NCBI RefSeq assembly: GCF_002234675.1 | Contig: NC_019859.2 | Location: 35,449,960 to 35,513,959, forward strand | DNA from: Oryzias latipes | Lineage: Eukaryota; Chordata; Actinopteri; Beloniformes; Adrianichthyidae | Length of the DNA stretch: 64,000 nucleotides | Reading direction: 5' to 3' | Shown here: positions 12,401-22,744 of the stretch, piece after piece | Layout: every line of letters starts with the position of its first letter | How positions within the stretch are numbered: the first letter of the stretch is position 1 | Made by a program: the position numbers and the translations under genes | Notes under the pieces: model-generated | What the model saw: only the letters and a program-made list of their open reading frames with translations | Told to the model about the DNA's origin: nothing | Databases searched by the model: none

Positions 12401-15014
12401 TCCCAAACCTAAACCTCAGCCACAATCCTGAGCTGTTTTTCCAGACTCGAACCACCAAACCACAGAAGCAGCTGAAGTGACATTCCTCCAAACCGTGGGT
12501 GGGCCCGTTCTAGGCTTGTCCGAAGAAGCAGTTCGAGCGGCTCCAGAAACCGCATGAAGGTTTCTTCTCTGCCTAACAGAGAAGCTGCTCTGGACACAGG
12601 AAGCAGCTGGACATTTCCCTAAACGCCTTTCAGCCTGAAGCCTGAGGAGGATCCAGCCATCTGCTCCGGCATTACTGTCCACAGTGTTTTTTACGTGAGA
12701 GCTAATGTGTTGTTGTTTGCTTCCATTTGATCCAATCCACTTCTGAGCAAAGGGAGCTTTTTGAAGCTCAGCAGCTTTCATCAACGTCAAGTCGGGCTGA
12801 GGATTCAAACCTGAAGACGCTGCATTTAGACAAAGCTTCTCCGTTTCCTTCAACAGCATCTTCACTTCCTGGTTGAATCCCTCGATCAATGGAAACCTAC
12901 ACCGTCTGACTGTGGGTGGATGAGTGGATCAATGCCGGAGGGTGCGGTTGCTTCAGACCTGGGTGTAGATCTCAGTAAAGATCCAGGAAACAGGAGAACC
13001 GGCATCGGTGGCGCTGCTCCGCGACACACCTGCTGTTTCTGGGGTGAACCTGGTTCACTCGGGGACTTCGGAGCCTCCTGGCTGTTTACAGAACCTGGAA
13101 AAGTCTAGAGATGATGGAGATGGGGTTGGGAAACGCACACACGTGTGTGTGTGTGTGGGGGGGGGGGTGATGATGTCATGGCTGGTCTAATGGGCCCTCA
13201 GGGGATATCAGATGAACCTCTTCCGGCAAACTCTAATGGCTTAGTTAGTGGCTACTGTGGTCATGTGTGTGCGTGGAGCGTGAAGAACGTGCGTGTAAAA
13301 TGTGAGTGGAGCGTGTGTGCAGGGAGTAAAGGTGTTAGATGTGCATGTAACTAGTGCATGTGCATGCAGCGTGTGCATGTGTGTGTAGCATGTATGTGTA
13401 ACGTGGATGTGCATGGAGAGGTATGTGCAGAGTGTGCGTGTAACGTCCGTAGAGCATGTGCATGTGATGTACGTGCTGAAAGTGAATGTGTTACATGTGT
13501 ATGTAACTAATGCATGTGCATGGAGTGTGTAGGTGTAGCAAAATGTGTAACGCGAATGTAGCGGTTATGTTTAGCTTGTGCATGGAGCGTGTGTGTACGT
13601 GTGAGTGTTATGTGTGTATGAAGGGTGTAATGTGTACGTGTAGCATGTGCATTTGTATAATGTGCGCGTGTAGCCTGTGCATAGAGCGTGTAGCATATTT
13701 GCGAAATTTGTGCGTGTTATGTGTACATGGAGCCTGTGCGTGTAGCCTGTTTGTGTGCATGGAGCATGTAGCGTGTTTGTGCAATGTGTGCATGGAGCGT
13801 GTGCATGGAAAGAAGGTGTTCTTCATCACAGAAAAGGTTCTTACTGAGGATGCTGGTAGCAGCTCAGGCCTGCAGAATGTGTTGTGTGTGTGTGTTGTGT
13901 GTGTGTTGTGCGTGTGTTTTCAGGGTATTTCATTAATAGTGTAATCAAAACAAAAGTTCCCTCCATTTGCAGTTCTAACCAAAGCTCCCGGCCCTGAACT
14001 CCCCTTACAGCAGAAGGTCCAGCGACCTGACCTCCTGCCGCTGACGGCGGCGGCGTGCTCTGCCTGCTATTGACAGGAAGCGTGTGCAGAGCGTCCTCGG
14101 CGTGAGTGGGGCAGATAAAGTTGGTCACAGAGCGTCTGCAACACCAGCTCTGCTCTCTGGTCAAACTCTGCTCATCAACACTTTTGACCTCTTCAAGCTT
14201 TATCTCCGGGTCAAAAGAGAATCGTTTTCGCCCTTTGGGACCAGAGTGGAGGAGGTGATGGAGGAGGAGCTGCAGGATCTCCGTTCACGCGACGAGGACT
14301 CTTAGATACGCTGATCACTTCAGATCCATCAGGTCATCTAAGGTCGTTTCTCTTCCCTGCATAATTGTGTAGCGGACAGCGCCGACCTTTAGGTCCAAAC
14401 TAGCTGCTTACACCTGCCACGCCCATTTATTACAATCCTAAAATTAAGAAAAACCAAAAACTTTATGCTAAGGATGATGTGAGGAGGAGGAGGAGGAGGA
14501 GGAGGAGGAGGAGGCCCTCCCAGTTAAATAGCAGCTTCAGAGTTTGTGGTTTCCTGCTGACATGATGGGCCCTACAGCCAGAAGAGCAACACTTCAGCAA
14601 AGTTCTGGACTCCTCAGCTGGGGGTTCTGACACCCAAAGGTGTCTGCAGCATCACCTGACCTTTGGGAGGAACACCTGGCGGACTCTGTCGGTCTGTGGG
14701 AGGAACCTGGACATGAAAACCCCACCGCGGTCTGGCTGCTGCTGTTTCTAAATTCACCATAAGAGGCTTCTAGACCGTCAAGGAGCGGGTTTAAACCCGT
14801 TCCAGGAGCCAGAATGGGGTCCGGGTGCGGAGGATGATCCGCACGGACCCGCGGGGTCCACACCCATCTTCCACGCAGGCTTTGTTTCCATGATGAACCC
14901 AGCGCGCTCGACAGAAAAAGAAAGGGGGAAAAAAAACAGCAGATCGTCGAGGAAGGAGCGGCACGCGCTCCTCTTACCGTATTTGGAGTCTTGGTTTTTC
15001 TCCTCGAGCTCCAT
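420..15014 (-). CDS. slc44a2: Choline transporter-like protein 2 (SLC44A2), 3' part beyond the window
   Basis: Multi-pass plasma-membrane and mitochondrial choline/ethanolamine transporter family (CTL/SLC44). Coding exons on the minus strand, from the start: 14978-15014, 6846-6894, 4857-4930, 4594-4678, 4425-4509, 4227-4346, 4090-4147, 3892-4018, 2172-2255, 1959-2071, 1743-1874, 1567-1666, 420-512. I read 13 firmly; the gene leaves the window to the left. The start is the ATG at 15014 (MELEEKNQ...), since no in-frame ATG lies upstream in that exon. Visible family blocks are [17 protein letters not shown] before the first membrane helix (exon 4857-4930), [51 protein letters not shown] (likely glycosylated loop), [32 protein letters not shown] and [20 protein letters not shown]2 fits better than CTL4 because of the CPDRFLT, SKAFTRRC and GNETT loops. 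The last donor (at 420) is weak and less certain. Introns carry Tc1, L1-like and MITE insertions. Confidence 0.93.
756..840. repeat. ATTGA-rich tandem run, possible retroposon tail
   Basis: A run of ATTGATTG units is followed by TTTTATTTCCAAAC and an A-rich stretch. Some fish non-LTR retroposons end in short tandem repeats like this, but no upstream element body was recognised. It lies in an slc44a2 intron. Confidence 0.35.
881..895. repeat. Poly-C tract (15 C)
   Basis: Uninterrupted run of about 15 cytosines in an slc44a2 intron. Its exact length is prone to sequencing error. Confidence 0.8.
3520..3840 (-). repeat. Dispersed repeat, inverted partner of 7780-8180
   Basis: Shares long blocks in inverse orientation with 7780-8180. 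Examples are CACAATGCATTG, AAAAACCAGTGTGCATC, the 'gtgccgtctgaatctacaat' stretch and the motif near 'atgacgtcat'. The two copies look like one short non-autonomous element family. Both sit in slc44a2 introns and no coding capacity is seen. Confidence 0.7.
5000..5850 (+). mobile_element. Degenerate Tc1-like transposon
   Basis: Dead copy of a teleost Tc1/mariner DD(E/D) transposon in the intron between the first-helix exon and the exon at 6846 of slc44a2. The end sequences CCTACAGGTTGATC (left) and GATCAACCTGAGG (right) are near-perfect inverted repeats. Translated fragments match the C-terminal catalytic region of this family: a remnant of the conserved PDLNP motif near 5680-5690 (PPRPES in one frame), then [11 protein letters not shown] and [14 protein letters not shown] (about 5695-5770). 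Frameshifts, stops and internal deletions break the transposase. Nothing here could make an active enzyme. Confidence 0.85.
7780..8180 (+). repeat. MITE-like dispersed repeat with TAGTGCA(CTA) ends
   Basis: The left end reads ACTACTACTACAAACTATAT followed by AGTGCAG. The right end reads GTAGTGCACTAAGTAGTGAG, so the ends are roughly inverted. The interior matches 3520-3840 in inverse orientation. It has no coding capacity and resembles a non-autonomous DNA transposon. Confidence 0.65.
8640..9322 (+). mobile_element. Possible 3' remnant of an L1-like non-LTR retrotransposon
   Basis: An AT-rich segment with short broken reading frames ends in a long A/T-rich tail and an AATAAAG polyadenylation-like signal near 9297-9303. 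The frames (for example the stretch ending [16 protein letters not shown]) look like decayed ORF2 C-terminus, but I cannot assign them firmly. It lies in an slc44a2 intron. Confidence 0.4.
9890..9958. repeat. Two-copy GC-rich tandem duplication
   Basis: A unit of about 27 bp containing GCGGCCCACCCCTGAGCGGC occurs twice back to back. This looks like a local duplication in slc44a2 intron DNA. Confidence 0.8.
10540..10855. repeat. A/T-rich low-complexity tract
   Basis: About 300 bp made almost only of A and T, in patterns such as AAATAAAATTAAA, ending near 10850. It could be the tail of a non-LTR retroposon. No gene is seen. Confidence 0.6.
11200..12080 (-). mobile_element. Degenerate Tc1-like transposon (zebrafish TZF28 type)
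   Basis: The minus strand encodes recognisable Tc1-family transposase fragments. The C-terminal block [20 protein letters not shown] followed by TNLQQLCDA lies at about 11330-11430. A central block with [15 protein letters not shown] and [13 protein letters not shown] lies at about 11635-11730. In the family these correspond to DES-RF, MDPSC and NPIEHLWD motifs. Internal deletions and frameshifts remove much of the catalytic core, so this is a fossil. It sits in the long first introns of slc44a2. Confidence 0.85.
13250..13925 (+). repeat. GTGTGCATGGAGC minisatellite
   Basis: About 650 bp of imperfect tandem units resembling GTGTGCATGGAGCGTGTA, degenerate and variable in length, ending in a TG-rich run at 13880-13917. 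Frames open by chance because of the repeat and should not be taken as genes. It lies in slc44a2 intron DNA. Confidence 0.85.
14481..14514 (+). repeat. (GGA)n microsatellite
   Basis: About eleven uninterrupted GAG/GGA triplets in the slc44a2 intron next to the first exon. Confidence 0.9.
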
Positions 15015-15825
15015 CCTCGAACCCAACCGGCTCCCCGCTGCTGATCAGACCACCGACAGGACAGTTACCATGGAAATGTCAAGAGAAAAAAAATCAGTGC
15101 CGGAGGCAGACCGCTACAGCCAGAGAGCCGAGACCAGCCCAAATGTGGGCGCCCATGACGTCATCCACGCTGGGAGGGGAAAAGAGGACCAATCAAAAAG
15201 CTCAGATCTTTGAAGGACAGCTCTCTCATCCAATCAAATCCCACCAATACAAAACTTTTTTCCAGCCATTAAAAATCATTTAAAAAATGTTTTATCGCAA
15301 ATACAAATGCAGAATATTAACAAATTAATTCAAACTATTCCTGAAATCACTGAAGCTGCCTAAAAAATGGAAACAAGATATAATAGACTGAAAACTTTCC
15401 TTTGGTTTCTGTGGTTGTTCAAACATCTCACATCACTTTGCTCAGGTTTATCTTTATTTCATTATGCTTTTGTGCTTTCATTCTACATTTGTTCCCTCTG
15501 TCTGTCTGCAATCATTCAAAGACTTTGGATGATTTTTTATATTAGGCAATGTCTTGTAATGTTCAACCTAAAGTTCTAATTGTTTAAAGAAATAATAATT
15601 ATTGGGATCAAAGCGGCTCTTTTAAAGACAACTGTTTCCGAACGCGGCGTAAATATTTACACACGTGGAATGTGGTTTCAGAACTTTTTTATGTCACAGA
15701 GATACGTAATTTTTGCTTACTTTAGAAGTTTGATGACAAGCGAAACCCACGCAAGAAAATGCTTTTTTTGAAGGTTTCTTTCTATGAGAAATAAAAATGA
15801 CGCTAAACTAAACTTTCCTAGCTTT
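15015..15825. other. Region upstream of slc44a2 start; no further gene seen
   Basis: This holds the slc44a2 5' leader and presumed promoter. I see no clear TATA box or exon structure. The sequence becomes AT-rich from about 15240. Confidence 0.4.
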
Positions 15826-15902
15826 TTAAAGGCCTATATCCTGCTTTTCTTGAGCCTTTCAGAGGAAACTATATCCAGATAAATGATAATATTTGTATGT
15901 GT

Positions 15903-18900
15903 CTTCTTTCTCTTTCGGCTTTTCCCATCAGGGGTCGCCACAGCGAATCATCCTTTTCCACCTCACTCTATCATGGACATCTTCTACCCTAACATTAGCC
16001 AACTTCATGTCCTCTGTTAAGACATCCATGTATCTCCTCTTTGGCCGTCCTCTTGCCCTCCTGCCAGGCAGCTCCATCTCCAACATCCTTCTACCAATAT
16101 ATCCACTATCCCTCCTCTGAACATGTCCAAACCATCTCAGTCTGGCTTCTCTGACTTTGTCGCTAACACAGGCAACATGAGCCGTCCCTCTGATGTACTC
16201 GTTCCTTATCCTGTCTAACCTGGTCACTCCTAAGGAGAACCTCAACATCTTCATCTCCGCTACCTCCATCTCAGCCTCTTGTCTCTGTCTCACTGCTACC
16301 GTCTCTAACCCATAGAGCAGAGCTGGTCTCACCACTGTCTTGTACACCTTTCCTTTGAGTCTTGCTGGCACTCTTCTGTCACACAACACTCCTGACACTT
16401 TCCTCCAACCGCTCCAACCTGCCTGCACTCGCCTCTTCACCTCTTTTCCACAATCCCCATCACACTGAACTGTTGACCCCAAGTACTTAAACTCCTGCAC
16501 CTTCTTCACCTCAGCCCCCTGTAACCTAACGCTTCTACCTTGATCCCTCTCGTTCAGACACATGTATTCTGTCTTACTACGACTGACCTTCATACCTCTT
16601 CTTTCCAGAGCAAACCTCCACCTCTCTAGCTGTTCCTCCACCTGCTCTCTACTCTCACTGCAAATTACAATGTCATCCGCAAACATCATTGTCCAGGGAG
16701 ATTCCTGTCTTACCTCGTCTGTCAGCCTGTCCATCAGCATAGCAAACAAAAAGGGACTCAAAGCTGATCCTTGGTGTAGTCCCACCTCCACCTTGAACTC
16801 CTCTGTCTGACCTACAGCACATCTCACCACCGTCATACTTCTCTCATACATGTCCTGAACTACTCTGACATACTTTTCTGCCACTCCAGACGACCTCATA
16901 CAGTACCACAGCTCCTCCCTCGGCACCCTGTCATACGCCTTCTCTAAATCTACGAACACACAATGCAGCTCCTTCTGACCTTCTCTGTACTTTTCCATCA
17001 ACATTCTCAAAGCAAAAATGGCATCAGTGGTGCTCTTACGGGGCATGAAACCATACTGCTGCTCACAAATCTCCACCTTCTTCCTAAGCCTGGCTTCCAC
17101 TACTCTTTCCCACAGCTTCATTGTGTGGCTCATCAACTTTATTCCTCTATAGTTGCTGCAGTTCTGCATGTCACCCTTGTTCTTAAAGATCGGAACCAGA
17201 ACGCTTCTCCTCCATTCCTCAGGCATCTTCTCACTCTCTAAAATCCTATTGAACAACCTCGTTAGAAATTCCACTGCTGTCTCTCCTAAGCACTTCCATA
17301 CCTCCACAGGTACGTCATCAGGACCAACGGCCTTTCCGCTCTTCATCCTTTTCAGAGCCTTCCTAACCTCATCCTTTCCAATCTCTGCTACTTCCTGCTC
17401 CACAACAACCACATCTTCCTCCCTTCTTTCCCTGTCATTTTCCTCGTTCATCAGCTCCTCAAAATACTCCTTCCATCTTTTCTGTACACTCTCCTGGGTT
17501 GTTAGCACCTTTCCATCTCTGTCCTTAATCACCCTTATCTGTTGCACGTCCTTCCCATCTCTGTCTCTCTGTCTGGCTAGCCTGTACAAGTCCTTCTCTC
17601 CTTCCTTTGTGTCTAACCTGTCATATAGCTCATCGTAAGCTTTCTGTTTGGCCTTTGCCACCTCTCTCTTCACTCTACGCTGCGCTTCCTTGTACTCCTG
17701 TCTACCTTCCTCAGTCCTTTCTACATCCCACTTCCTTTTAGCCAACCTCTTCCTTTGGACGCATTCCTGTACTTCCTCGTTCCACCACCAAGTCTCTTTA
17801 CCGTCTTTCCTCTTTCCAGATGACACACCTAGCACCTTCCTACCTGTTTCCCTGATAATCTCTGCTGTAGTTTCCCAGTCCTCTGGAAGCTCATCCTGAC
17901 CACCCAGGACCTGCCTCAACTTCTGCCTAAATTCCTCACAAGTTTCTTCATTCTGTAGCTTCCACCACTTGGTCTTCTTTTCTGTTTTCCCTCTCTTCTT
18001 CTTCCTGACCTCCAGAGTCATCTTACACACCACCATGCGGTGCTGTCTGGCTACACTCTCTCCTACCACCACTTTGCAGTCATTAACCTCTCTCAAATGA
18101 CCTCGTCTACATAGGAAGTAGTCCACCTGAGTACTCCTACCTCCACTTCTGTATGTCACTCTATGTTCCTCTCTCTTCTGGAAGTAAGTGTTGACTACAG
18201 CCATTTCCATCCTCTTCGCAAAGTCCACCACCATCTGTCCCTCCAGATTCCTTTCCTTCACACCAAACCTGCCCATCACCTCCTCATCACCTCTATTGCC
18301 CTCACCAACATGCCCATTAAAGTCTGCTCCAATAACAACTCTCTCTCCTCTGGGAAAACTCTCTATGACCTCATCCAACTCACTCCAGAATCTCTCCTTC
18401 ACTTCTAACTCACAGCCAACCTGTGGCGCATACCCACTGACTACATTCACCATCACCCCTTCAATTTCTAACTTTAGGCTCATCATCCTGTCTGAGACTC
18501 TTTTCACCTCTAGAACACTGTTTACAAACTCCCCCTTCAGAATCACACCTACCCCGTTTCTCTTCCTATCAACACCATGATAGAACAGTTTGTATCCTCC
18601 TCCAATACTACGTGCCTTGCTGCCCTTCCACCTTGTCTCCTGCACACACAGTACATCTACCTTCCTTCTCTCCATCATGTCTGCCAGCTCTCTGCCTTTC
18701 CCTGTCATTGTGCCAACGTTAAGAGTCCCTATTCTCAAACCTATGTTCCTGCCTTTTCCCTTCTCTCTCTGGCCACGGACCCTTCTGCCTCCCCTCTTTC
18801 TTCCACCAACAGTAGTCAAATTTCCACCGACACCCTGTAGGTTAACAGCATCGGTGGCGGTCGTTGTTAACCCGGGCCTCGACCGATCCGGTATGTCTAA

Positions 18901-19031
18901 AGTGTTGTGGATGATTCGCATGGTTATTTTGGCAATTTTTTACGCCGGATGCCCTTCCTGACGCAACCCTCTCTATTTATCCGGGCTTGGGACCGGCACA
19001 GAAGTTACTGGCTTGCAACCCCTGTGGCTAG
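15903..19031 (-). mobile_element. RTE-clade non-LTR retrotransposon, near full length
   Basis: About 3.1 kb, reading on the minus strand. It has a short 5' leader (19031-18922), one long open reading frame (18921-15928) and a very short 3' end with CGAAAGAGAAAGAAGACA. The 3' end sequence (ATTCGCTGTGGCGACCCCTG) is typical of an abundant fish RTE family, of which Expander-type elements are examples; the exact family name is inferred. A direct ATGTGT flanks both sides (15897-15902 and 19032-19037) and is the likely target-site duplication. Confidence 0.9.
15928..18921 (-). CDS. RTE retrotransposon polyprotein: APE endonuclease plus reverse transcriptase
   Basis: 997 codons without a stop. The N-terminal part holds an apurinic/apyrimidinic-type endonuclease: LRIGTLNVGTM, a QETRWKGS metal-site block, GADFNGHVGEG and STQVDYFLCRR, at about residues 60-275. 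The reverse transcriptase follows at about 530-800, with YRGIKLMSHTMKLWERV, YGFMPRKSTTDAIFALR, VFVDLEKAYDRVPRE (catalytic Asp), GLHQGSALSPFLF and MFADDIVIC (FADD catalytic box). The C-terminus contains RWFGHVQRR and ends WKRMIRCGDP. In the family this protein nicks DNA and primes reverse transcription from the cut. Every catalytic motif I can check is present, so the copy looks young. It is not a host gene. Confidence 0.95.
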   Translation of the reverse strand: MRIIHNTLDIPDRSRPGLTTTATDAVNLQGVGGNLTTVGGRKRGGRRVRGQREKGKGRNIGLRIGTLNVGTMTGKGRELADMMERRKVDVLCVQETRWKGSKARSIGGGYKLFYHGVDRKRNGVGVILKGEFVNSVLEVKRVSDRMMSLKLEIEGVMVNVVSGYAPQVGCELEVKERFWSELDEVIESFPRGERVVIGADFNGHVGEGNRGDEEVMGRFGVKERNLEGQMVVDFAKRMEMAVVNTYFQKREEHRVTYRSGGRSTQVDYFLCRRGHLREVNDCKVVVGESVARQHRMVVCKMTLEVRKKKRGKTEKKTKWWKLQNEETCEEFRQKLRQVLGGQDELPEDWETTAEIIRETGRKVLGVSSGKRKDGKETWWWNEEVQECVQRKRLAKRKWDVERTEEGRQEYKEAQRRVKREVAKAKQKAYDELYDRLDTKEGEKDLYRLARQRDRDGKDVQQIRVIKDRDGKVLTTQESVQKRWKEYFEELMNEENDRERREEDVVVVEQEVAEIGKDEVRKALKRMKSGKAVGPDDVPVEVWKCLGETAVEFLTRLFNRILESEKMPEEWRRSVLVPIFKNKGDMQNCSNYRGIKLMSHTMKLWERVVEARLRKKVEICEQQYGFMPRKSTTDAIFALRMLMEKYREGQKELHCVFVDLEKAYDRVPREELWYCMRSSGVAEKYVRVVQDMYERSMTVVRCAVGQTEEFKVEVGLHQGSALSPFLFAMLMDRLTDEVRQESPWTMMFADDIVICSESREQVEEQLERWRFALERRGMKVSRSKTEYMCLNERDQGRSVRLQGAEVKKVQEFKYLGSTVQCDGDCGKEVKRRVQAGWSGWRKVSGVLCDRRVPARLKGKVYKTVVRPALLYGLETVAVRQRQEAEMEVAEMKMLRFSLGVTRLDRIRNEYIRGTAHVACVSDKVREARLRWFGHVQRRDSGYIGRRMLEMELPGRRARGRPKRRYMDVLTEDMKLANVRVEDVHDRVRWKRMIRCGDP

Positions 19032-19540
19032 ATGTGTATTTAGGAAATTATTGTTGTAACACCCCATTTTCCAACCCGGATGGAGGACTCTTCGATCTCT
19101 GAGGCTCCGCCTTTTTCTCCTTGTGGGTGCCGACCATTTCATGACATCACCATAGAGTCGGCCTCAGCAGCGTGTCTGCGTTTCTCCCACGAAACATTTG
19201 AACTTTTGCAAAGAAGGATGTTCATATCTTTAATAGAAAATAAAAGCATTTAGCCGATCACCGCTAGCTCCACAGAGAAAGTGGGCGTGTCTGTTAGCCG
19301 AGGGGCGGAGCTGGCAGCGGGGACTCGTCCTGGAAGGGGCGGTTCCTCACTTTGTGACATCACAAAGTGAGGGCCCACTGGTTTTGGTGGATTAGGAGAG
19401 GCTGGAGATCAGAGAGCAGGTTTTTAGAGGAATACTCAAAAATGCATGAATGGATTAAATTGCCACTTTTGGTTGTTTTTTGTGAGGAATTAACATAATA
19501 ATGCATTAAAAAGCTGATTATGCATGATATAGACCCTTTA

Positions 19541-20224
19541 ATAAAGTTAGTTAGTAATTCTGTATGTATTTATATGGTGCCTTAAAATGAATACAGTCAC
19601 ACCAGGCGGCGTACATTAAAAACTTAGAAACATTACAAACAACAACTAAGAGGTTAAAACAAATGGTAAAAAAAAAAAGTATAAATAAATGTCGTAAAAA
19701 TATTGAAACACAAGATGAAAGCAAAACAATAAAAACAGTAAAACACAGCAGAGCATTACTGCTTTTGCTGAAAGCCATAAAGTATCAGGCGCTCATTTAC
19801 TGGGAAAGACAATAATTTAAATAATTTAAACGCATGAAACATAATCAGGCACAGAATCTGTTCTGCACAGCGGCCCTTAAAGTTTTTCATTTACAGTTTG
19901 ATCATTGATTTTGTGATTGATATTTACCAGACCTTAATGCTTATATTTATGATAGTTATTCAAACAATCTAACTTTTCTTTTTTTAATCATAACTTTGTG
20001 ATTCTTTCTATGTTCTGGAGGTGTTTGGGGACAGCAGAAGAGGCAGAAGGTTAAACATAACCTGAAGACAAACTTCACTTGTATCACCTAAAAACCAAAC
20101 AAAGGAAACTGAACTGCAGGAAACGTCCTCACGCACCAACCAGAAGGGTTTCACTGCAGTCTGAGCCCAGAGTCACACACTGCTGCTCTGCCAAAGCTGC
20201 ATGAAGGGAAGCGTTAGCAGGAGC
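19541..20224. other. Intergenic, AT-rich, no gene seen
   Basis: Only A/T-rich sequence without open frames of note or recognisable repeats. Confidence 0.4.
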
Positions 20225-20390
20225 GTTAATGAAGCCCCCTCATTAACGCTCCCTCCCACCCATTTGGGTCAACATTTCTTTCACTTCCTAAACCCACTTT
20301 GGGGTCGCAGGGTTGCTGGAGCCTATCCCAGCCACTTTGGACAAAGGCAAGGTACCACCCTAGAACAGGGGTGTTCAGCTAAAATGTAAA
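20225..20390 (+). repeat. Common fish dispersed repeat fragment
   Basis: The stretch GGGGTCGCAGGGTTGCTGGA, then GCCTATCCCAGC, then ACTTTGGACAAAGGCAAGG matches a very common teleost interspersed repeat consensus that I recognise by eye. Only a short fragment is present. Confidence 0.65.
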
Positions 20391-20485
20391 GATGTCCAGT
20401 TACAAAAAGTTACTTGAAATTAAGGTCTGAAAAAAAAAATAGATTTCTAAACATTCAGTGTAATATATTTCTAAGTACATTTCAC

Positions 20486-20504
20486 ATACACACACACACA
20501 CACA

Positions 20505-20538
<34 letters not shown>
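20486..20538. repeat. (CA)n microsatellite
   Basis: About 25 CA dinucleotides with one CCC interruption. Confidence 0.95.
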
Positions 20539-20539
<1 letters not shown>

Positions 20540-21539
20540 CAAGAACACTACCGGAAAAACTGCTGACATCACCAAGAAAACTAGGTAGAGGAGGATCCAC
20601 AGCCCTCATCAGCTTCTTCCACAAATCAAACACCTCCCTGGAAAAATGTACCTTTGAACAAATGTTTGGAGTTATTAGATCCATCAGGGTTGCATTTCCA
20701 AACTGGAGAATTCCTGCTTAATTCAGCCGTTCAGTAGGACAAATTCCTAAAAGTCCCTTTTTCCTCGGCTCAGAAACATCTTCAGCAGGTCCCCAACTTT
20801 ATCTGATTGAATCTTCATTTTCAAATGTTTGCGGCTGGTTTAAACTCAAACTTTGTGATGAAGATTTTCCCTTGTGACGGATAAATAAAGCAAAATAATA
20901 CGACACTACAATTATCTGAAACACACATGAATCCATCGTGTGTGCATCTGTATTATTGTGAGGTTATGTGAAACATTCAACAGTCAGTCGCTGCATCTCA
21001 TGCAGAGCGACTTGGTACGTGGAAACAACTGTCTCCACAAACCGTGGAGGAAAACTCCTGGTTTTGTCGGTTAACAGCAGCTTCATGTTTCTTTGAAGTT
21101 GAAGCTCTTCTTCAGTTTCCTCACTGACTTTTTTCTCCCCACAGAAACTTTCCAAACACCTTTTTGTTTGGCTTTTGTTCACGTTTAGCTTTGGGCTTAA
21201 AACTAGCTAGCGCTCTGAGATTTATGTCATGCGACGCGACAAGACAAGCATGTCAACAGAATCCGGTAGTTTTCCAAAAGAAAACTTCCCTCTGAGTCAG
21301 AAAACAGAAAAGCAGAAAGAATCAAAGTTAGCGTTTCCGTTTTTTCCTGTCTGCAGCCGGTACCAAGTGGACCGATGGTACCCCATGGGGACCCATGATG
21401 AACATCAAAGGGACGCGGAGGGGGCCCCGAAAATACGTTCATGATGAGTTGAGGCTGAGAATGTGTTGGTTGCAACGACAACAAGAGCTACTTTATTTGA
21501 AAAAGAGCTGCACATCGTGTTAGTTTTGCGTCAAGTTTG
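20539..21539. other. Intergenic, no gene seen
   Basis: Short chance frames only. No splice-linked conserved protein blocks were recognised on either strand. Confidence 0.4.
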
Positions 21540-22010
21540 AATCCGGGTCTGGGTCCACATGACCCAGCGTCTGGAGGAGGAATTATGGTGTGGGCTTGTT
21601 CTTCAGGACTTGGCCCCTTAGTTCCAGTGAAAGGAACTCTGAATGCTTAAGGATACCAAAACATTCTGGACAATTCCATGCATGGGATAAGTTTGGAGCG
21701 GCCCCTTCCTCTTCCAACACGACTGTGCACCAGTGACCAAAGCAAGGTCCATGAAGACATGGAGGACAGAGTCTGGTGTGGATGAACTGGACCGAGTCCT
21801 GACCTGAACCCCATAGAACACCATTGTGATGAATTAGAGCGGAGACTGAGAGCCAGGCCTTCTCCACCAACATCAGTGTGTGACCTCACCAATGACCTTC
21901 TGGAAGAATGGTCAGAAATTCCTAGAAACACTCTCCTCAACCTCATAGACAGTCTTCCGAGAAGAGTTGAACCTGTAAAAGCTGCAAAAGGTGCACCAAC
22001 ATAATATTGA
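21540..22010 (+). mobile_element. 3' half of a degenerate Tc1-like transposon
   Basis: Plus-strand translation in shifting frames gives the Tc1 C-terminal catalytic region: HDCAPVTKARSMKTW, a block equivalent to SPDLNPIEH, and a run like DELERRLRARPSPPTSV ending in LLNLIDSLPRRVE. Several frameshifts break it, and the N-terminal DNA-binding half is missing or unrecognisable. Confidence 0.8.
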
Positions 22011-22744
22011 ACTCTACGGGTTAGGAATGGGACTTTAGTTCATGTGTGAGTCAAGGCTGGTGAGCAGAATGAACTGTACCCTGCTCTGACATGTTCTAAC
22101 CGGCTGGACATACCTGAATCAGGAAACAGTCATGAGTTGGGCTTGAAGTTTAGAAGTTTAGACCTCCTTCAACATTTCCGTGTCACTTCTGCTCTGAAGG
22201 CTTATCTTTCTCGTTTTGACACTTTGACAGTGAGTTCCCACCTCATCAGACGTGCTAACGGGACTCCGCCACAGAAATGCAAGTATCTTCCAGCAGCGGC
22301 TGACCGTGAGAGAAGGCCAAAAATGTCAGTTTGAGGTGGATTTGAAGCGTGACGCCTTTCTGGATTGAGGTCAGAAAATGCAGCACACACCCACGCATGG
22401 TTTGTGAGACGGAGAGAGGAAAAAAGCCACGGCAGAACGTTCCATCTGTGAAATGTTCTCAACCCCTCCAGTTCACACGTTCTCTTCTCAATCCGCCTTC
22501 ATTCTGTCCCGCGGCGTTCTGGATGCAAACACCAAAGGATTGTTTCAGATTCTTCTTTCTTACTGCGTTGTTGAGTAAATGTTTGACAAACTCAAAAACT
22601 AACCAAAATTTGAACGCACCAAGTTCCAGACGAAAAGGAATTTTGGGCAAAAAATAACGATGACATCACAGTGGGAGAAACCATCAGGAAAAAGATTGGG
22701 GCCCAAATCTCTTGAGAAAATCCACTAATGAAACCACAGGTGTT

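Larger units (their letters stand above)
15826..19540. repeat. Old dispersed repeat interrupted by an RTE LINE
   Basis: The parts at about 15826-15902 and 19032-19540 match, in the same order, the repeat at 30242-31870. Shared blocks include CCTATATC, CTTTCAGAG, ATCTCTGAGGCTCCGCC, GTTTCTCCCACGAAA, ACTTTTGCAAAGA, GATCACCGCTAGCTCCAC, GGAAGGGGCGGTTCCTCAC and GAGAGCAGGTTTTTAGAG. The LINE at 15903-19031 was inserted between them. No coding capacity is apparent. Confidence 0.75.

Noticed and set aside
13510..13944. Cysteine- and valine-rich 144-codon frame
   Set aside because: Produced entirely by the GTGTGCATGGAGC minisatellite; a repeat artefact.
16562..18961. Several long frames on the plus strand opposite the LINE
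   Set aside because: They are antisense shadows of the retrotransposon reading frame.
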